Assembly: GCA_943787365.1 (NCBI GenBank)
Contig: CALSMD010000006.1
Location: 261,984 to 325,983 of the forward strand
Source of the DNA: an uncultured Flavobacteriaceae bacterium
GTDB lineage: Bacteria > Bacteroidota > Bacteroidia > Flavobacteriales > Flavobacteriaceae
Reading direction: 5' to 3'
Length of the DNA stretch: 64,000 nt
Shown here: piece after piece, positions 27,186-36,760 of the stretch
Layout of the letters: each line of letters begins with the position of its first letter
How positions within the stretch are numbered: the first letter of the stretch is position 1
Notes under the pieces: model-generated
Told to the model about the DNA's origin: nothing
The model's database searches: none
Seen by the model: only the letters and a program-made list of their open reading frames with translations
Translations under genes and position numbers: made by a program

Positions 27186-27860
27186 TTAACCTCGTGTTAA
27201 TATTTCGTCAATCATACCGTATTCTAACGCTTTTTCAGATTTCATCCAATAATCACGGTCACTGTCCACATAAACTTTGTCATAATCTTGCCCCGAATGT
27301 TTACTGATTATTTTGTAGAGTTCTTCTTTTAGAATTAAAATTTCACGAGCTGTAATTTCGATATCACTTGCTTGTCCTTGTGCTCCTCCTAAAGGTTGGT
27401 GAATCATCACTCTGGAGTGTGTCAGTCCACTTCGTTTCCCTTTAGCACCTGCACACAATAATACGGCTCCCATAGAGGCTGCCATTCCTGTACAGATTGT
27501 TGCTACATCGGGTTTGATTAATTGCATTGTGTCATAAATTCCAAGTCCTGCATACACACTTCCTCCAGGTGAGTTGATGTATATTTGGATGTCTTTGGTA
27601 GCGTCTGTACTTTCTAAAAACAAAAGTTGTGCTTGAATAATATTGGCAACTTGATCATTAATCGCTGTTCCCATAAAGATAATACGATCCATCATCAATC
27701 TTGAAAACACATCAAAAACCGCGACATTCATTTGACGTTCTTCAATAATGTTTGGTGTCAAACCCATTGGGGTCATGCTACTTACTATTTTATCATAATA
27801 TGTGCTGCTAATCCCTTGATCTTTGATGGCGAATTTTTTAAATTCATTTCCGTAATTCAT
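27186..27860 (-). CDS. clpP: ATP-dependent Clp protease proteolytic subunit ClpP
   Basis: A 224-residue serine protease. Catalytic Ser in [20 protein letters not shown] (about 118), His in [11 protein letters not shown] (about 143) and Asp further downstream (VDSDRDYWM) form the triad. N-terminal [16 protein letters not shown] and [16 protein letters not shown] signatures are present. It forms a tetradecamer capped by ClpX. It is transcribed after tig across a strong terminator and starts the clpPX operon. Confidence 0.98.
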   Translation of the reverse strand: MNYGNEFKKFAIKDQGISSTYYDKIVSSMTPMGLTPNIIEERQMNVAVFDVFSRLMMDRIIFMGTAINDQVANIIQAQLLFLESTDATKDIQIYINSPGGSVYAGLGIYDTMQLIKPDVATICTGMAASMGAVLLCAGAKGKRSGLTHSRVMIHQPLGGAQGQASDIEITAREILILKEELYKIISKHSGQDYDKVYVDSDRDYWMKSEKALEYGMIDEILTRG

Positions 27861-27933
27861 AATGCTAATTTTAGGTTTTTAGAATGTAAATATAAAGCTA
27901 TTTCTAGTTTTATACTTGCTTTAAAGATATAAA

Positions 27934-27957
27934 AAAACACTTCCTAGGAAGTGTTTT
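27934..27957 (-). terminator. terminator downstream of tig
   Basis: AAAACACTTCC and GGAAGTGTTTT form a perfect 11-bp stem around TA, with further A residues at 27931-27933 giving a U-run on the minus strand, 21 bp after the tig stop. Confidence 0.85.
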
Positions 27958-27978
27958 GTACTTAATTATTTATAAAGG

Positions 27979-29304
27979 TTACTTCCCATAAACTTCTTTA
28001 ACGAAGGCGTCATAGGCAAGTTTTTTATCTTTAAAATTTGCGTTTTCTTTATAAAAATCTAATAATTTCTGGCTTGTTAATTGTTCAGAGATACGTTTCA
28101 CTTCGTCTTGGTTTGAAAGTACACGTGCAACAATATCTTCAATTTCCTTTTCTGTTGGGTTCATTTGACCATACTGTGCCATTTGTGCTTTGATCATCTC
28201 TGAAGTATAGGCTTTTAAATCTTCAAAATTCACTTGAAGATTGTTATCCACAATAAGTTTGCTTTCAATTAATTGATAACGCATACTTTTTTCTGACTTC
28301 TCATATTCCTCTTTGGCTTGTTCCTCATTTAGTTCTGTTTCGCCAGCTGTTTGTATCCATTTCTGAAGAAATTTAACGGGTAAGTCAAATTTTGTATTTT
28401 CTACAAGATATTCTGTAACATCGTTTAAGAATTTTTGATCTGCTTGTTGTACAAATTGTTTTTCAGCGTCTTCCGTGATTTTTGCTCTCAGTTCTGTCAC
28501 TGAATTTACAACTCCTGGTCCGAATAGTTTATCAAATAACTCTTGATCTAAGTCTGCTAATTCTCTTGTATTAACTTCGCTAATTGTAAAGGTTACTTGC
28601 ACATCAAGTCCATGAGCGGTATCGTGATCTACCTTTAGATAGGTCATTAAATCGTGTGAATCATTAAACAATCCTTTGGTCTTTAGGGTCAATACATCAT
28701 CAACCTTAGCTCCTAAAAAAGCTTTAAGGTTTGACTTCCCTTTTAATTTATCTAAAGTGATGGTTGCTGTTGCCTCAATTCCTTCTGCATCATTAAAAAA
28801 CACGCCCGTTACTTCATCTTCATCGCTAACCACCGTTTTGGAAACAAGTTTTCCGTATTGTTTTTGAATGTTAATCAATTGATCGTCAATCATTTTTTTA
28901 TCCGCAGTGATCGTATATTTAGTAAGCGCTTTTTTAGCTTTTAGTTTGATGTCAAATTCTGGACTTAATCCGATTTCAAATTCAAACGAAAAATCTTCAC
29001 CTTCCCAATCCAAATCGTCTTGAGCCACTGGAAGTGGATTTCCCAAAACATCTAATTTTTCATCTGTAAGATATTTACCTAACGCTTCTTGAAGTGTTTT
29101 ATTGACTTCGTCAGCCAACACGGATTTTCCGTATTGCTTTTTAACAAGTCCCATCGGAACTTGACCTTTTCTAAAGCCAGGAATGTTTGCAGTTTTGCGG
29201 TAATTTGTTAAAATTTTCTCTACGTTTTCAGAGTAGTCTTCTTTTGTAATATCAATCTTAACCACGGCATTTAGCGTGTCAATAGTTTCTCTTGTAATAT
29301 TCAT
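27979..29304 (-). CDS. tig: trigger factor
   Basis: A 441-residue chaperone from ATG 29304 (MNITRETIDTLNAVVKIDIT); an ATG at 29331 adds nine atypical residues. The ribosome-binding loop is present as IPGFRKGQVPMGLVKKQYGK (about 35-55), followed by a PPIase-like domain (about 145-245) and the C-terminal helical arms. It binds nascent chains at the ribosomal exit. The PPIase region lacks obvious FKBP catalytic residues, as is common in this phylum. It precedes clpP-clpX on the same strand. Confidence 0.95.
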   Translation of the reverse strand: MNITRETIDTLNAVVKIDITKEDYSENVEKILTNYRKTANIPGFRKGQVPMGLVKKQYGKSVLADEVNKTLQEALGKYLTDEKLDVLGNPLPVAQDDLDWEGEDFSFEFEIGLSPEFDIKLKAKKALTKYTITADKKMIDDQLINIQKQYGKLVSKTVVSDEDEVTGVFFNDAEGIEATATITLDKLKGKSNLKAFLGAKVDDVLTLKTKGLFNDSHDLMTYLKVDHDTAHGLDVQVTFTISEVNTRELADLDQELFDKLFGPGVVNSVTELRAKITEDAEKQFVQQADQKFLNDVTEYLVENTKFDLPVKFLQKWIQTAGETELNEEQAKEEYEKSEKSMRYQLIESKLIVDNNLQVNFEDLKAYTSEMIKAQMAQYGQMNPTEKEIEDIVARVLSNQDEVKRISEQLTSQKLLDFYKENANFKDKKLAYDAFVKEVYGK

Positions 29305-29379
29305 TGTAATGAAATAAAAATTGGGTGGCAAAAATACAATATTTTTAATGCCTTACAAACATTTTTAAACTTATGTGTA

Positions 29380-30144
29380 TCAAGTGATAAACGTGCATAC
29401 AGAATTGAAGAATTCCACTGGGTTTTCGGCATGCAACCAATGGCCTGCATTTGAAATCGTTTTGACAACTGCTGTTGGAAATTGGTGTTTTATAAGTGCT
29501 TCATCTTGAGTGGAAATATACTCTGATTTATCCCCTCTTAAAAACAGAGTGTCTTTTTGGAAATTTAAGTTGGACGGCAAGGCTTCTCCTACCTCAGAAA
29601 CATTGGTTTTAAGAACTTTTAAATTGATTCGAAGTCCTAAAACACTCGGGGAAATTCTGTAGATATTTTTCAATAAAAATTGACGTGTCCCAGCATCCGA
29701 AACATAGTTAGAAAGTTGAATTTCTGCTTCTTTTCTTGATGATATTTCTTCGAAATTTAAAGAGCACAATCCTTCCATAATAGCATCGTGATGTACAGGA
29801 TAAAATCGAGGAGATATGTCTGCTACAATTAATTTTGAGATTAGTTCTGGATAAAGAGCGGCAAAAAGCATGGCTGTTTTTCCACCCATAGAATGGCCTA
29901 AAAGCACCATATTATTTATAGTGTGATGACTGCAATACTGTTTTAAATCTGCGGCTAACACCTCATAATTAAATTCTGAGTCGTGAAAACTACGTCCGTG
30001 GTTGCGTTGATCTACAAGATGCACTTGAAAGCCTAAATTCGAAAATTGTTTTGCAAGTGTTTTCCAATTATCCCCCATTCCCAAAAATCCATGAAGAATT
30101 ATAAACGGCTTACCCTCTCCTATAATATTGGAATGTAGTACCAT
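29380..30144 (-). CDS. alpha/beta hydrolase (YbfF-like)
   Basis: A 254-residue hydrolase with an oxyanion-hole HGFLGMGDNW (about 17-26), nucleophile elbow GHSMGG (Ser about 85), and acid/His in FLRGDKSEYI and ISNAGHWLHAENP (His about 233). The order is the standard alpha/beta fold. It resembles YbfF-type esterases; the substrate is unknown. Its ATG overlaps the pdxJ stop (TAATG), so it is translationally coupled to pdxJ. Confidence 0.9.
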   Translation of the reverse strand: MVLHSNIIGEGKPFIILHGFLGMGDNWKTLAKQFSNLGFQVHLVDQRNHGRSFHDSEFNYEVLAADLKQYCSHHTINNMVLLGHSMGGKTAMLFAALYPELISKLIVADISPRFYPVHHDAIMEGLCSLNFEEISSRKEAEIQLSNYVSDAGTRQFLLKNIYRISPSVLGLRINLKVLKTNVSEVGEALPSNLNFQKDTLFLRGDKSEYISTQDEALIKHQFPTAVVKTISNAGHWLHAENPVEFFNSVCTFIT

Positions 30145-30857
30145 TATTTTAACTTATTCAAATACATGTTTATAACATTTTCTATTCCTAAATAAAGGCT
30201 CTCAGAGATAAGAGCATGCCCAATAGAAACTTCTAACAGTCCTGGTGCATTTTCTTTAAAAAACTGAATGTTATCGAGTGATAAGTCGTGACCTGCATTC
30301 AGTCCTAACTCCAGTTGCAAAGCGCGTTCTGCACATTCTGTATAGGGCAGCATTGCTTCATTATTTCCAAGTGAAAATTGATGTGCAAACGCTTCGGTAT
30401 ATAGCTCAATACGATCGGCACCGGTTGCTTTGGCTCCTTCAACTTGTTTGAGTGTTGGATCTAAAAACAACGATGTTCGGATGTCATTTTGTTTAAATTC
30501 TTGGATAATTTCGGTTAAAAACGCTTTGTGTTTTAGAGTATCCCAACCTGCATTGGAGGTAATGGCATCTTCTGCATCAGGAACTAAGGTTACTTGTGTT
30601 GGTTTGATTTTAAGAACCATGTCTATAAAGTCTGGAATGGGATTTCCTTCAATATTATATTCGGTATATACAACTGGTTTTAAATCATAGGCATCCTGAT
30701 AACGAATGTGGCGTTGGTCTGGGCGGGGATGAATCGTGACTCCTTGAGCTCCAAACTCTTGAACATCTTTGGCAAACTGAACGACATTGGGAGTATTGCC
30801 CCCTCTAGAATTTCGTAGAGTTGCAATCTTATTGATATTTACGCTTAACTTGGTCAT
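30144..30857 (-). CDS. pdxJ: pyridoxine 5'-phosphate synthase PdxJ
   Basis: A 237-residue TIM barrel from ATG 30857 (MTKLSVNINKIATLRNSRGG); an upstream ATG at 30887 is unlikely. Motifs: IHPRPDQRHIRYQD (about 45-58), TLVPDAEDAITSNAGWD, FLDPT and ELYTEAFA, and the C-terminal SIGHALI. It condenses 1-deoxyxylulose 5-phosphate with 3-amino-1-hydroxyacetone phosphate to make PNP. Its partner enzyme pdxA is in the same window about 20 kb away. Confidence 0.97.
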   Translation of the reverse strand: MTKLSVNINKIATLRNSRGGNTPNVVQFAKDVQEFGAQGVTIHPRPDQRHIRYQDAYDLKPVVYTEYNIEGNPIPDFIDMVLKIKPTQVTLVPDAEDAITSNAGWDTLKHKAFLTEIIQEFKQNDIRTSLFLDPTLKQVEGAKATGADRIELYTEAFAHQFSLGNNEAMLPYTECAERALQLELGLNAGHDLSLDNIQFFKENAPGLLEVSIGHALISESLYLGIENVINMYLNKLK

Positions 30858-30947
30858 TAAAAAATTAAATTTGCAACAAAAATACAAAGTACTTAACGCT
30901 TAAAGTATATATTTTTTGATTAATTTGCATCTGATTAAAATGAACCC

Positions 30948-31604
30948 ATGGCTTTAAATCAATTTATAATAAATGATCTAAATCCTGCAAGTCCTGAAAC
31001 ACTTGTAGAGGAGTTACAGACTGTTTTTAAGCAATTAACCTATTCACATGTTCCTGTTTTGAAGGAACAGGTCTATTTGGGGTGTTTATCAGAAACAGAT
31101 GTGTATTGTTTTGAACCCCAACAGGCCGTTTCAGAAGTACTCTATGCTATTGAAGGTTTTTTTGTACGCGATTCCTCTATGTGGCTCGATGTCTTGGAGG
31201 CTTTTGCACAAAACAACAGTAACATCATGCCTGTATTGGATGCAGAAAATAATTATATCGGCTATTACCAATTAATTGATATTATTTCATTGTTTAATAG
31301 AATGCCTTTCTTGTCAGAACCGGGTGGTATTGTTGTAATTGAAAAAGGTCATAATGATTTTTCGTTTAGTCAAATTAGTCAAATTGTAGAATCCAATAAT
31401 GCCAAATTATTGGGTGCTTTTATCTCAAAAACTGAGAATGATTTGAGCCAAATTACACTTAAAATTGGAAACATTGGACTCAGTACCATTTTACAAGAGT
31501 TTAGACGCTTTGGATATACCATTATTTCGGGTCACGAAGACGACACTTTTTTACGAACGCTTAGAGAACGATCGGCATATTTAGACACCTATTTAAATCT
31601 TTAA
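30948..31604 (+). CDS. CBS-domain pair protein
   Basis: A 218-residue protein with two CBS-like units in the first 130 residues (VEELQTVFKQLTYSHVPVLK, DVLEAFAQNNSNIMPVLDAE) and a C-terminal regulatory-like domain (LSEPGGIVVIEKGHNDFSFS, then SQIVESNNAKLLGAF), similar to the arrangement in AcuB proteins. CBS pairs sense adenine nucleotides. It lies directly before nadK (the nadK reading frame touches its stop), so a link to NAD metabolism is possible but not shown. Confidence 0.85.
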   Translation: MALNQFIINDLNPASPETLVEELQTVFKQLTYSHVPVLKEQVYLGCLSETDVYCFEPQQAVSEVLYAIEGFFVRDSSMWLDVLEAFAQNNSNIMPVLDAENNYIGYYQLIDIISLFNRMPFLSEPGGIVVIEKGHNDFSFSQISQIVESNNAKLLGAFISKTENDLSQITLKIGNIGLSTILQEFRRFGYTIISGHEDDTFLRTLRERSAYLDTYLNL

Positions 31605-31622
31605 GTGATAAAATCAATTCAA

Positions 31623-32504
31623 ATGAAAATAGCTGTTTATGGCCCCCTTTTTAATGAGCGTTCAAAAAGCACAATTCAAACCCTTATTTCGTATTTAAAA
31701 AGACGAGAGGCAAGGGTTGTTTTTGAAAAAAACTTTCATGCGTCTATTGCATCGGATTCTGATATTGATCTCAACGCCTATGCGTTTGCTACTTTTGAAG
31801 TTTTAGATGCTTCGTATGATTTGCTAATCAGTGTTGGTGGTGATGGAACAATTTTAAGAGCCATTACGTTTGTAAAAGATTTAGAAATTCCAATTGTAGG
31901 AATTAATACGGGACGTTTAGGGTTTTTAGCGACCATTCCTATGAATACCGTTCAAGAAGCGATGGATGAAATTTTTGAAGGAAATTATAGAATTTCGAAA
32001 CGCAGTTTACTGACAATTGAAGTAGATGCTAAAAACACGTCTTTGGACTTAGACTTCGCATTGAATGAAATTGCTGTCAGTCGAAAAAATACAACCTCTA
32101 TGATTTCTGTTGAAACATGGTTAGACAACGAATATCTAACGTCTTATTGGGCGGATGGACTCATCGTTTCCACCCCTACGGGTTCAACCGGTTATTCATT
32201 AAGTTGTGGAGGCCCCGTTATAATACCAGAATCCGACAGCTTGGTATTGACCCCTATCGCACCGCACAATCTTAATGCACGACCCTTAGTGATCTCAAGC
32301 GATAAGGTTATAAAATTGAAAGTCAGTGGTCGTGAAGACCAACACCTTGTGTCGTTAGATTCAAGAATAAACACCTTAGAAAACAATACCTCAATAACCA
32401 TTCAAAAAGCGCCTTTTTACATTCATATGATTGAATTAAAAGAAGATGGGTTTTTAGAAACCCTTCGAAAAAAACTGTTATGGGGCGCAGACCCACGGAA
32501 TTAA
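31623..32504 (+). CDS. nadK: NAD kinase
   Basis: A 293-residue kinase from ATG 31623 (MKIAVYGPLF); a GTG at 31605 overlaps the CBS gene. It has the GGDGTILRAI motif (about 74-83), the NTGRLGFLA motif (about 97-105), and the TPTGSTGYSLSCGGPVI segment (about 185-201) that binds NAD. It phosphorylates NAD to NADP in the cytoplasm. It follows the CBS gene and starts a run of plus-strand envelope genes. Confidence 0.97.
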   Translation: MKIAVYGPLFNERSKSTIQTLISYLKRREARVVFEKNFHASIASDSDIDLNAYAFATFEVLDASYDLLISVGGDGTILRAITFVKDLEIPIVGINTGRLGFLATIPMNTVQEAMDEIFEGNYRISKRSLLTIEVDAKNTSLDLDFALNEIAVSRKNTTSMISVETWLDNEYLTSYWADGLIVSTPTGSTGYSLSCGGPVIIPESDSLVLTPIAPHNLNARPLVISSDKVIKLKVSGREDQHLVSLDSRINTLENNTSITIQKAPFYIHMIELKEDGFLETLRKKLLWGADPRN

Positions 32505-32554
32505 GCAATATATCCTTAGAAATCAAGTTTAATGGTAAGCAAGAAAACAAATTG

Positions 32555-32583
32555 TTTGTTGCTGGTCGAAATTATTATATTTG
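32555..32583 (+). promoter_or_regulatory. Bacteroidota-type promoter
   Basis: TTTG at 32555-32558, 17-base spacer, TATATTTG at 32576-32583: an exact TAnnTTTG match. The start codon of the DUF6089 gene is at 32600. Confidence 0.7.
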
Positions 32584-32599
32584 CACTCTTAAAATTAGC

Positions 32600-33289
32600 A
32601 TGAAAACAAGTTTATACCTTTTGTATTTCCTTCTTATTTCGAGTTTGGGGTTTTCTCAAACTTACGAAATTGGTGGTTTTTTAGGGGGCAGTAATTTTAT
32701 TGGAGATGTAGGATCGACTAAATTTGTGAATCCGAATAAACTTGCGCTTGGAGGTCTCTTTAAATGGAACAGAAGTCCAAGACATTCTTTCAGAGCGAGT
32801 TTGACATATAGCACATTGTCCGCCAACGATGCGCTATCGAGTGATCCTCGACGAAAATTAAGAGCCTATAGTTTTAAAATGGACGTTTTAGAAGCCTCTG
32901 TTGGTATCGAGTTTAATTTTTTGGATTTTGATTTACACGCAGCAACGCCTATGTCCACCCCTTATATTTTTACGGGAATAAGCATGGTCAATCATCCAAA
33001 TTTTTATTTCACAAGTCTAGATTTAGTTTCAGAAAGAACAAGAAGTAATGCCTACGGGATTCCGATTACTCTTGGCTTCAAGACAACTTTGACACGATTT
33101 ATTATCCTCGCTTTTGAAGTCGGAGCACGTTATACATTTTCAGATGAGCTAGATGGAAGCGAACCTGATGCGGAGGAGTTAAAAAAAATTGTGCGTTTTG
33201 GAAATTTTAATAACAACGATTGGTACGTATTTAGTGGTTTTACCTTAACTTACACATTTGGAAGAAAACCTTGCTATTGTAATTTTTAA
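32600..33289 (+). CDS. DUF6089-type outer-membrane barrel protein
   Basis: A 229-residue exported protein from ATG 32600; the upstream reading frame to 32480 is not translated because the promoter lies within it. Signal peptide MKTSLYLLYFLLISSLGFSQ, then barrel-like strands (YEIGGFLGGSNFIGDVG, LALGGLFKWNRSPRHSFRAS, SVGIEFNFLDFDL). It matches the DUF6089 family often found next to uppS and bamA in Flavobacteriia. Probably an outer-membrane protein; no enzymatic motif. Confidence 0.85.
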   Translation: MKTSLYLLYFLLISSLGFSQTYEIGGFLGGSNFIGDVGSTKFVNPNKLALGGLFKWNRSPRHSFRASLTYSTLSANDALSSDPRRKLRAYSFKMDVLEASVGIEFNFLDFDLHAATPMSTPYIFTGISMVNHPNFYFTSLDLVSERTRSNAYGIPITLGFKTTLTRFIILAFEVGARYTFSDELDGSEPDAEELKKIVRFGNFNNNDWYVFSGFTLTYTFGRKPCYCNF

Positions 33290-33290
33290 T

Positions 33291-34031
33291 ATGAGTCTAA
33301 AATCTAATATACACCCTCAAAATATTCCTAAGCACATTGCCATTATTATGGATGGAAATGGACGTTGGGCAAAAGAAAAAGGTCGACTTAGAGTCTTTGG
33401 TCATGAAAATGGAACAAAGTCTGTTAGGACTACCGTTGAGTGCTGTGCCGAACTTGGTATAAAGAATTTAACCCTGTATGCTTTCTCTACAGAAAACTGG
33501 AATCGACCAAAATTAGAAGTAAAAACATTGATGCAGCTTTTAATTTCTTCTTTAAAAAAAGAGATGAGTACGATGCAAAAAAACAGCATTCGATTAAATG
33601 CGATAGGAAATCTTGAACATCTTCCAACGCGTGTTCGTAAGGAACTACTCCATGTAATCGATGAAACTAAGAACAACTCTCAGATGACTTTAACTCTTGC
33701 ATTAAGCTATGGTTCTAGAGATGAACTCGTGAATGCAACCAAACAGATTTGTGAGAAAGTTAAAAATAATATAATTTCAGTAGAAAGTATTGATGAACCG
33801 CTAATTAATCAGCATCTTTACACCCAGAATTTGCCAGATGTAGATTTATTGATTCGTACAAGTGGTGAAAAACGTATCAGCAATTTCCTTTTGTGGCAAA
33901 TTGCTTATGCAGAATTATATTTTACTGATGTATATTGGCCGGATTTCACAAATGAAAATTTGTACGAAGCTATTATAAATTATCAAAAAAGAGAAAGACG
34001 ATTTGGAAAAACAAGTGAACAGCTTCATTAA
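33291..34031 (+). CDS. uppS: isoprenyl transferase (undecaprenyl diphosphate synthase)
   Basis: A 246-residue cis-prenyltransferase from ATG 33291; one base separates it from the DUF6089 stop. Motifs: HIAIIMDGNGRWAKEKGRLR (about 16-35) with catalytic Asp, FSTENWNRP (about 70), SYGSRDELV and LLIRTSGEKRISNFLLWQ (about 193-210), and YAELYFTDVYWPDF. It makes the C55 lipid carrier for cell-wall synthesis. The 3' end overlaps the start of bamA. Confidence 0.97.
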   Translation: MSLKSNIHPQNIPKHIAIIMDGNGRWAKEKGRLRVFGHENGTKSVRTTVECCAELGIKNLTLYAFSTENWNRPKLEVKTLMQLLISSLKKEMSTMQKNSIRLNAIGNLEHLPTRVRKELLHVIDETKNNSQMTLTLALSYGSRDELVNATKQICEKVKNNIISVESIDEPLINQHLYTQNLPDVDLLIRTSGEKRISNFLLWQIAYAELYFTDVYWPDFTNENLYEAIINYQKRERRFGKTSEQLH

Positions 34032-36624
34032 TATAGCTTTTAGATACATAAATACAACTCTTTGCTTTTGCTTACTTTTAAGCAGTTTTGTGTTATTTTC
34101 CCAGGAAAAAAAACCAAAAACATCAACATATACCATTGCTGACATCACTGTCAGTGGGGACACCTCTTATGGTTCTGAAACCATAATTACCTACTCTGGC
34201 CTGAAAAAAGGGGAGGCTGTAATTATACCCGGGGGCGTCAAAATAAGTGCTGCTATTAAAAAATTATGGGATTCTAACTTATTTAGCAGTATCGAGGTGT
34301 TTGCCGCAAAAACCGAAGGAAGTACTGTTTACTTAGAGGTTGCCTTAAATGATTTACCAGAATTAAAAGAGGTCAAAGTTGTAGGTGTCAAAAAAGGGAA
34401 GATTAAAGAGATTATTAAAGAAAATAATCTTACTTCAGGAGTTAAGGTTACTGAAAACCTCATTACGACTACCAAAAATTATCTTGAAAATAAGTATCGA
34501 AAACTTGGGTTTTTAAATGCAAAAACAACCGTTTCAACAACTAAAGTTGTGGATTCTGTTAAAAAGTCGAGAGTTGACATGCTTGTACGAATTGACAGAG
34601 GTCAAAAAATAAAGGTTAAAACTATTACTTTTGATGGCACAGGGAAGCTCAGTGCTAAACAACTTCGTAAATCAATGAAAAATACGAAGCAAAAAAATAT
34701 ATTTCGAGTCTTGAAACGTTCTAAATATATCGAAGCCGATTATAAGGAGGATTTACAAAGCGTGGTCGATAAATATAAAGAAAAAGGTTATAGAGATGCG
34801 CGAATTTTATCAGATACACTTACTGTTAGTAATGACAATACTATAAGTTTAAAAATAAACGTAGAGGAAGGTGAAAAATATTATTACGGATCTATTAATT
34901 TCTTAGGGAATACGATTTACTCAGATGACCAACTGAACCAAGTTTTAAAAATTAAAAAAGGAGATACTTACAACGGAATTGAATTAGAAAAAAGAATCGC
35001 AGATAATTCTGATCCTGATGCATTTGATTTAACAAATTTATATCAAAATAACGGCTATTTATTTTCTACGATTACACCTGTTGAAGTAAGTACGGATGGA
35101 AACATCATTGATATGGAAATTCGTGTGACCGAAGGGAAACCTGCATACTTCAAAAATATCAGTGTTTCTGGTAATGACAAAACAAATGATGCTGTTATCT
35201 ACAGAGAATTACGAACGCGACCTGGTCAATTATACAGCAAAAGTAATGTTGTAAGAACCATCCGTGAACTCGGTCAGTTTGGCTATTTTGATGCACAGCA
35301 AATCTCACCAGATTTAAAAAATGTAAATCCTACTGACGGAACTCTAGATATTGAATATACTGTTGTTGAAAAAGGAGCAAGTCAAATTGAGTTACAAGGG
35401 GGTTATGGTGGTGGTGGATTCATAGGAACATTAGGACTTTCATTTAATAATTTTGCTATTAAAGATCTTTTCAATAAAAAAGCTTACAAGCCTTTTCCTA
35501 TGGGTGATGGTCAAAGTTTAGCATTGCGTTTACAAGCCAGTAGGTTTTTTCAAACTTATAGCTTGTCATTTACAGAACCATGGTTAGGAGGCAAAAAGCC
35601 CGTGCAATTTTCTTCATCCCTATCTCAAACCAAACAGTTTTTATACAATCCTGCTACCAGAGATGCCGATAAAAATAGAAGTTTCAATATTACAGGGCTC
35701 ACACTTGGAATTGCTAAAAAACTATCCGTACCGGATGATTACTTTGTATTATCGCAAGCGATAAGTTTCCAATACTATGATTTGAATAACTACAATACAG
35801 GTCTGTTTACATTTGGAAATGGAAATTCTAATAACTTGGCATATACTGTTGGATTGAGCCGAAACAATACGTTTAACGACCCTATATACCCCGAAGGAGG
35901 TTCTAGTTTTAGCTTAACTGCGAAACTAAGCTTCCCATACTCCTTGGTCAATAACGTAGATTACTCCGCTTTGAAAAGAGAAAGAGAAGCTCAAAATGAT
36001 CTTATCCAACAATATGCATCAACAAATCTTCCAGAAGCATCTGAAATAATGAGTGCCGCATCTGAACGAATTGGAGAAATTGATCAAGAACGTTATAAGT
36101 GGCTAGAATTTTATAAAATTAAATTTAAGGGAGAATGGTACACTAAGTTGGCTGGAAAGTTAATTCTAAAACCAACCTTTGAATTTGGGTTCCTAGGAGC
36201 CTATAACAACGATAGAGGTGTGATCCCTTTTGAACGCTTTTTTCTTGGAGGTGATGGTTTAGGAACTTATAGCCTAGATGGTAGAGAAGCCATTGCATTA
36301 AGAGGGTATCCAAATCAATCACTCTCTAGTCAGGATGGAGGGTCAATTTATAATAAGTTTTCTCTAGAATTAAGACACCCTATTACACTAGCACAACAAA
36401 CAAAAATATTTGCACTTGCCTTTTTAGAAGGAGGCTCTTCTTATAATAATTTTGATGATTTTGATCCCTTCGTAATCAAACGATCTGCAGGAGTTGGTTT
36501 ACGACTCTTTATGCCTGCTTTTGGATTGTTAGGGATTGATTTTGGACATGGATTTGATCCCTTGCCAGGAGAAACATTTAAAAGTGGATGGCAAACACAC
36601 TTTATTATAGGGCAACAATTTTAG
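34003..36624 (+). CDS. bamA: outer membrane protein assembly factor BamA
   Basis: An 873-residue Omp85 protein. Signal peptide, five POTRA domains (about 45-440, including VEEGEKYYYGSINFLGNTIY), and a 16-strand barrel (about 450-873) with the VRGF-type motif reading ALRGYPNQ (about 753-760) and a C-terminal strand ending in GQQF. It inserts barrel proteins into the outer membrane. It overlaps uppS by 29 bp and has no ATG: TTG 34003 and GTG 34015 (which gives a cleaner signal peptide) are the candidates. It precedes two OmpH/Skp chaperone genes. Confidence 0.95.
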   Translation: MEKQVNSFINIAFRYINTTLCFCLLLSSFVLFSQEKKPKTSTYTIADITVSGDTSYGSETIITYSGLKKGEAVIIPGGVKISAAIKKLWDSNLFSSIEVFAAKTEGSTVYLEVALNDLPELKEVKVVGVKKGKIKEIIKENNLTSGVKVTENLITTTKNYLENKYRKLGFLNAKTTVSTTKVVDSVKKSRVDMLVRIDRGQKIKVKTITFDGTGKLSAKQLRKSMKNTKQKNIFRVLKRSKYIEADYKEDLQSVVDKYKEKGYRDARILSDTLTVSNDNTISLKINVEEGEKYYYGSINFLGNTIYSDDQLNQVLKIKKGDTYNGIELEKRIADNSDPDAFDLTNLYQNNGYLFSTITPVEVSTDGNIIDMEIRVTEGKPAYFKNISVSGNDKTNDAVIYRELRTRPGQLYSKSNVVRTIRELGQFGYFDAQQISPDLKNVNPTDGTLDIEYTVVEKGASQIELQGGYGGGGFIGTLGLSFNNFAIKDLFNKKAYKPFPMGDGQSLALRLQASRFFQTYSLSFTEPWLGGKKPVQFSSSLSQTKQFLYNPATRDADKNRSFNITGLTLGIAKKLSVPDDYFVLSQAISFQYYDLNNYNTGLFTFGNGNSNNLAYTVGLSRNNTFNDPIYPEGGSSFSLTAKLSFPYSLVNNVDYSALKREREAQNDLIQQYASTNLPEASEIMSAASERIGEIDQERYKWLEFYKIKFKGEWYTKLAGKLILKPTFEFGFLGAYNNDRGVIPFERFFLGGDGLGTYSLDGREAIALRGYPNQSLSSQDGGSIYNKFSLELRHPITLAQQTKIFALAFLEGGSSYNNFDDFDPFVIKRSAGVGLRLFMPAFGLLGIDFGHGFDPLPGETFKSGWQTHFIIGQQF

Positions 36625-36760
36625 TGTTTGGCATGATAATTTCTATACAACGAACAGAATGAATGGAGTTGATTTGAAATATTTTAAAATATAATTCGTT
36701 AATTTGAAAAACATATATTAGAATCCTATTCCAATAATTTGAAACCAATATAAGATTAAG